Source: Pseudomonadota bacterium (lineage in GTDB: Bacteria; Pseudomonadota; Gammaproteobacteria; Steroidobacterales; Steroidobacteraceae). From it: a stretch of 25,261 bases of DNA. The position numbers and the translations under genes are program-made. Shown here piece after piece: positions 22,588-25,261 of this stretch. The stretch lies in the NCBI GenBank assembly GCA_023423065.1, contig JAFAGC010000046.1, forward strand, positions 1 through 25,261. The letters are read 5' to 3'. The notes beneath the pieces were generated by a model. The model searched no databases. It was not told the DNA's origin and was given only the letters and a program-made list of their open reading frames with translations. Each line of letters opens with the position of its first letter. Position 1 is the stretch's first letter.

Positions 22588-24609
22588 ATGATAGCCGCAA
22601 ATCCGCCGCGCCTCACGCCTCGGCGCGATCCCCTCGCCGTGCACAATCTTCGTTCCTGCTCGCCCGAGCTCAAAGCTGTCATCGATGCGCACGCCGCCCG
22701 CCTGGACGGCTGGGGCGTCGCGCGCCACACGCTCGAACAGGCGGTCGAGTCGGCGGTCATCGTCGCATCCTTGACCGAGGATTCGTTGCTCGCCGCGGCG
22801 CTGCTCGCTCAACCGGCGCTGGATGCGGCGCCCGACGACTCCGCCGAGATCGAGCAGCACTTCGGTCCCGCGGTCATCGCCCTCGCACGCGAGTTGCGGC
22901 ACTTCGGCGACATCCGCCTCACGCCGATGGCGGCCGCCTCGCGCGAACTCGAACCGGCGCAGGCCGAGGCGCTGCGCAAGATGTTGTTGTCCGTCGTCAG
23001 CGATCCGCGACTCGTGCTCGCGCGTCTCGCTCGCCAGCTCGTCGAGCTCACCGCGGCGAAAGACGGTCACGCGGCAACCCGCGATCGACTCGCGCTCGAG
23101 ACGCGCGAGGTATTCGCGCCGCTCGCGAATCGCCTCGGACTCTGGCAGCTCAAGTGGGAGCTCGAGGACCTGGCATTCCGCTACCTGCAGTCCGACGACT
23201 ATCGAAGGATCGCGTCCGCGCTGGCGGAAAAACGCACCGATCGCGAACGCTACATCACGGAGTTCTGCCGCACGCTCGAGTCGATGGTGCGCACCGTGGG
23301 CATCGAGGCCGAGATCCAGGGCCGGCCGAAACACATCTACAGCATCCATCGCAAGATGGAGCGCAAGCAGCTCACGTTCGAGCAGGTGTTCGACCTGCGC
23401 GCGGTGCGCATCATCACGAAGACCGTCGCCGATTGCTACGCGGTGCTCGGCATCGTGCACGGCAACTTCACGTACATCCCCGGCGAGTTCGACGACTACA
23501 TCGCGACGCCCAAGGACAATTTCTATCGATCGATCCACACGGCGGTTATCGGTCCCGAGGGCAAGGCGGTCGAGGTGCAGATCCGCACGCGCGAGATGCA
23601 CGAGCAGGCCGACCTCGGGCTCGCGGCGCATTGGCGTTACAAGGAATCGCGCGCGCACGACGTCTCGTACGACCGCAAGATCGAGTGGGTGCGCAAGCTC
23701 CTCGAGCCCACCCATGCGGAGGGCACGGACAAGGATTTCCTCGACTCCGTGCGCAGCGAGCTGTTCGAGGATCGCATCTACGCGCTCACGCCCAAGGGCG
23801 AGGTCGTCGACCTGCCGCACGGAGCAACGCCGCTCGACTTCGCGTATCACGTGCACACGGATCTCGGTCATCGCTGCCGCGGCGCGCGCGTGAACGGACG
23901 CATCGTGCCGCTCACCCGGCCCCTCGCGAACGGCGAGATCGTCGAGATCATCACCCACAAGCATCCGCAGCCGAGCCGGGACTGGCTGTCCGAGACGCAG
24001 GGCTTTCTGGTCAGCCCGCGCAGCCGATCCAAGGTGCGCGCCTGGTTCCGGAAGTTAGACGAGGAGGCGGCGAAGCTCGCCCCACCCACGGCCGCCGCGA
24101 CGCCACCGCCCGCCCCGGCGCCCGCCCCGCCGCGCAGAAAGGCGAAGACGCGCCGCAGCTCGCGCTCGCCGGTGGTCCTGGCCGGAGTCGAGGATCTGCC
24201 GACGAGTTTTGCGCGTTGCTGCGCGCCCGTGAAACCCGAGCCGATTGCGGGTTACAGCACGGTGGGGCGCGGCGTGACCATTCACCGCGCGAACTGCCCT
24301 GGATTGCAGCGCATGAGCGCCGCGCACCCGGATCGCCTGATCGCCGCGTCGTGGGCCGACGCCACCACGACGCAGCCCGTGACGCTCACGATTGTCGCCA
24401 TCGACCGACAGGGACTGGTGCGCGACCTCGGAGACCTGCTCGCGAGCGAAAAAATTTCGATCGAGATGATGCACACCACTACCGATCGCACGCAGTCGAC
24501 GGCTACCATCGACGTGCGCGTCGGGGTTGATGACGCGCCGCATCTGACGCGTCTGCTCCAGCGTATCCGCAAGGTAGCCAGCGTCCTCTCGGTAAGACGG
24601 ACCGCTTAA
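22588..24609 (+). CDS. relA: (p)ppGpp synthetase RelA
   Basis: A 673-residue ribosome-linked synthetase of the stringent response. The N-terminal hydrolase-like domain (about 30-200) lacks the catalytic His-Asp pair, as in RelA, and keeps APLANRLGLWQLKWELEDLAFRYL. The synthetase domain (about 240-350) has GRPKHIYSIHRKM, FDLRAVRII, GEFDDYIATPKDNFYRSIHT and VEVQIRTREMHEQAD. TGS is at about 392-455. A Pro/Ala/Arg-rich linker (about 498-527) is followed by a zinc-finger region (FARCCAP and HRANCPG, about 540-570) and a C-terminal ACT domain (about 596-672). E. coli RelA is 744 residues, so the N-terminus is shorter. The start is uncertain: ATG 22588 has no ribosome binding site, and GTG 22639 is an alternative. 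Confidence 0.93.
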   Translation: MIAANPPRLTPRRDPLAVHNLRSCSPELKAVIDAHAARLDGWGVARHTLEQAVESAVIVASLTEDSLLAAALLAQPALDAAPDDSAEIEQHFGPAVIALARELRHFGDIRLTPMAAASRELEPAQAEALRKMLLSVVSDPRLVLARLARQLVELTAAKDGHAATRDRLALETREVFAPLANRLGLWQLKWELEDLAFRYLQSDDYRRIASALAEKRTDRERYITEFCRTLESMVRTVGIEAEIQGRPKHIYSIHRKMERKQLTFEQVFDLRAVRIITKTVADCYAVLGIVHGNFTYIPGEFDDYIATPKDNFYRSIHTAVIGPEGKAVEVQIRTREMHEQADLGLAAHWRYKESRAHDVSYDRKIEWVRKLLEPTHAEGTDKDFLDSVRSELFEDRIYALTPKGEVVDLPHGATPLDFAYHVHTDLGHRCRGARVNGRIVPLTRPLANGEIVEIITHKHPQPSRDWLSETQGFLVSPRSRSKVRAWFRKLDEEAAKLAPPTAAATPPPAPAPAPPRRKAKTRRSSRSPVVLAGVEDLPTSFARCCAPVKPEPIAGYSTVGRGVTIHRANCPGLQRMSAAHPDRLIAASWADATTTQPVTLTIVAIDRQGLVRDLGDLLASEKISIEMMHTTTDRTQSTATIDVRVGVDDAPHLTRLLQRIRKVASVLSVRRTA

Positions 24610-24617
24610 CTTAAGAT

Positions 24618-24629
24618 GGTTCCGGAACC
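24618..24629. repeat. 12-bp palindrome downstream of relA
   Basis: GGTTCCGGAACC is a perfect palindrome nine bases after the relA stop, in the 121-base gap before the next gene. It has no loop and no T-run, so it is not a standard terminator. It could be a regulatory site for the downstream gene or chance. Confidence 0.25.
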
Positions 24630-24730
24630 CCTTGAGGGCCGGCGAAACGTGACGCGTTGCGACGCCGGATTCCGTCAGATCGCGTTTACTAATAACGATT
24701 TCTTGCAGTTATCCGGGGTACTGGACGCAC

Positions 24731-25261
24731 ATGCGTGTCCTGCTGGTAGACCATGATTCGGAAGGTCTCGAGGCCGTCGCTCGCGCCATTCGCGGCGTTC
24801 TCGAGCTCGACTGCGTCACCAGCAAGGGCGATGCGCTGCTGCTGCTGCGCCAGAACACCTACGACGTACTGATCGCGTGCGAGCGCTGCGTCGACGGATC
24901 CGGACTCGATCTGCTCGCGCGCACCACGCGCACCAACACTCCGCTGAAGCGCATCTTCTCCGCGCCGATGGACCGCCTGCAGTTGTTAGGCCCGCGGCTC
25001 GCGCCGTTCAAGGTCCAGCGCACGATCAACTACCCCATCGACCTCGAGGAGCTGTGGCTCGCCATCGCGCAGGTCACGGGCACCAGCGACGACACGGATG
25101 GCACCATCGAACGAGTCGTGCTCGACGAGCGCGGCATTCCTTCGACGGGCACGATGCCGCGTTCGCCGATTCCGCCGCGTCCACCCGCGCCGCTGCGCGA
25201 AATGACTCCGGCGCCGACGCCCGCGCCCGCCATCGCCGCGACGATGGCCGCCGGCGGAGCG
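24731..25261 (+). CDS. receiver-like protein lacking the phosphoacceptor Asp (partial)
   Basis: The first 177 residues of a gene that runs off the window. MRVLLVDHDSEGLEAVARAIRG matches the start of a response-regulator receiver (acidic pair at Asp7/Asp9). In the third strand, where YDLVLLD is usual, the sequence is YDVLIAC, so Cys stands in the phosphoacceptor position. ERCVDGSGLDLLART then fits the loop after it. A conserved Lys before a Pro-like turn is not evident. From about residue 140 the chain is Pro/Ala-rich and low in complexity (PRSPIPPRPPAPLREM), suggesting a linker to another domain outside the window. The ATG at 24731 has GGGGTACTGGACGCAC upstream, a weak ribosome binding site. 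Confidence 0.75.
   Translation, partial: MRVLLVDHDSEGLEAVARAIRGVLELDCVTSKGDALLLLRQNTYDVLIACERCVDGSGLDLLARTTRTNTPLKRIFSAPMDRLQLLGPRLAPFKVQRTINYPIDLEELWLAIAQVTGTSDDTDGTIERVVLDERGIPSTGTMPRSPIPPRPPAPLREMTPAPTPAPAIAATMAAGGA

Noticed and set aside
22571..22592. TTGAAA and TATGAT before relA as a sigma-70 promoter
   Set aside because: They are only 10 bases apart, far short of the usual 16-18, and TATGAT overlaps the annotated start codon.
22450..23964. 504-residue minus-strand frame opposite relA
   Set aside because: No family pattern; antisense to clear RelA synthetase and TGS domains.

Overview
The window comes from a GC-rich bacterium, most likely a gammaproteobacterium (inference). The right half carries ruvC-ruvA-ruvB-ybgC-tolQ-tolR-tolA-tolB-pal-cpoB-queE-queC-tRNA-Lys, a gene order known from Pseudomonas and relatives. 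Third codon positions are strongly G/C, so many long antisense frames are open. I treated those as shadows.

Layout. 41-2172: a small membrane protein, an MscS-family channel, an exported protein of unknown function and a DUF421 membrane protein. 1642-5104 (minus): a tightly packed stress/envelope operon, csbD-like, DUF4398 lipoprotein, DUF4398-OmpA lipoprotein, receiver-less sigma-54 activator, GlsB/YeaQ-like, DUF421. Four of the junctions overlap or nearly abut. Divergent from it is a secreted EF-hand protein (5532-5801), preceded at 5475-5490 by a near-consensus sigma-54 promoter. The activator and this promoter are the best candidate here for an undescribed regulatory module. 5925-6503 is a DUF6624 protein. 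6501-7014 is a 514-bp non-coding element with perfect 43-bp inverted termini; its ends supply the stop codons of both flanking convergent genes. 7012-10363 (minus): a PAS histidine kinase followed by a XylE-like sugar porter whose proton-coupling Asp is replaced by Cys. 10599-12120: an ECF sigma factor, a small one-TM protein (possible anti-sigma) and a secreted protein, all overlapping. 12142-13617 (minus): a secreted protein with two 3-keto-disaccharide hydrolase (DUF1080) domains.

13662-22466 (minus) is the ruv-tol-pal-que cluster: Holliday junction resolution (RuvABC), Tol-Pal envelope constriction with CpoB and YbgC, preQ0 synthesis (QueE, QueC), and tRNA-Lys(UUU). Within it are a 16-bp tandem repeat that supplies the tolQ ribosome binding site and a strong REP-like hairpin between queE and queC. 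Divergent from ruvC is relA (22588-24609), followed by a truncated gene for a receiver-like protein in which Cys stands where the phosphoacceptor Asp is expected.

All calls are from reading the sequence. No database search was run.
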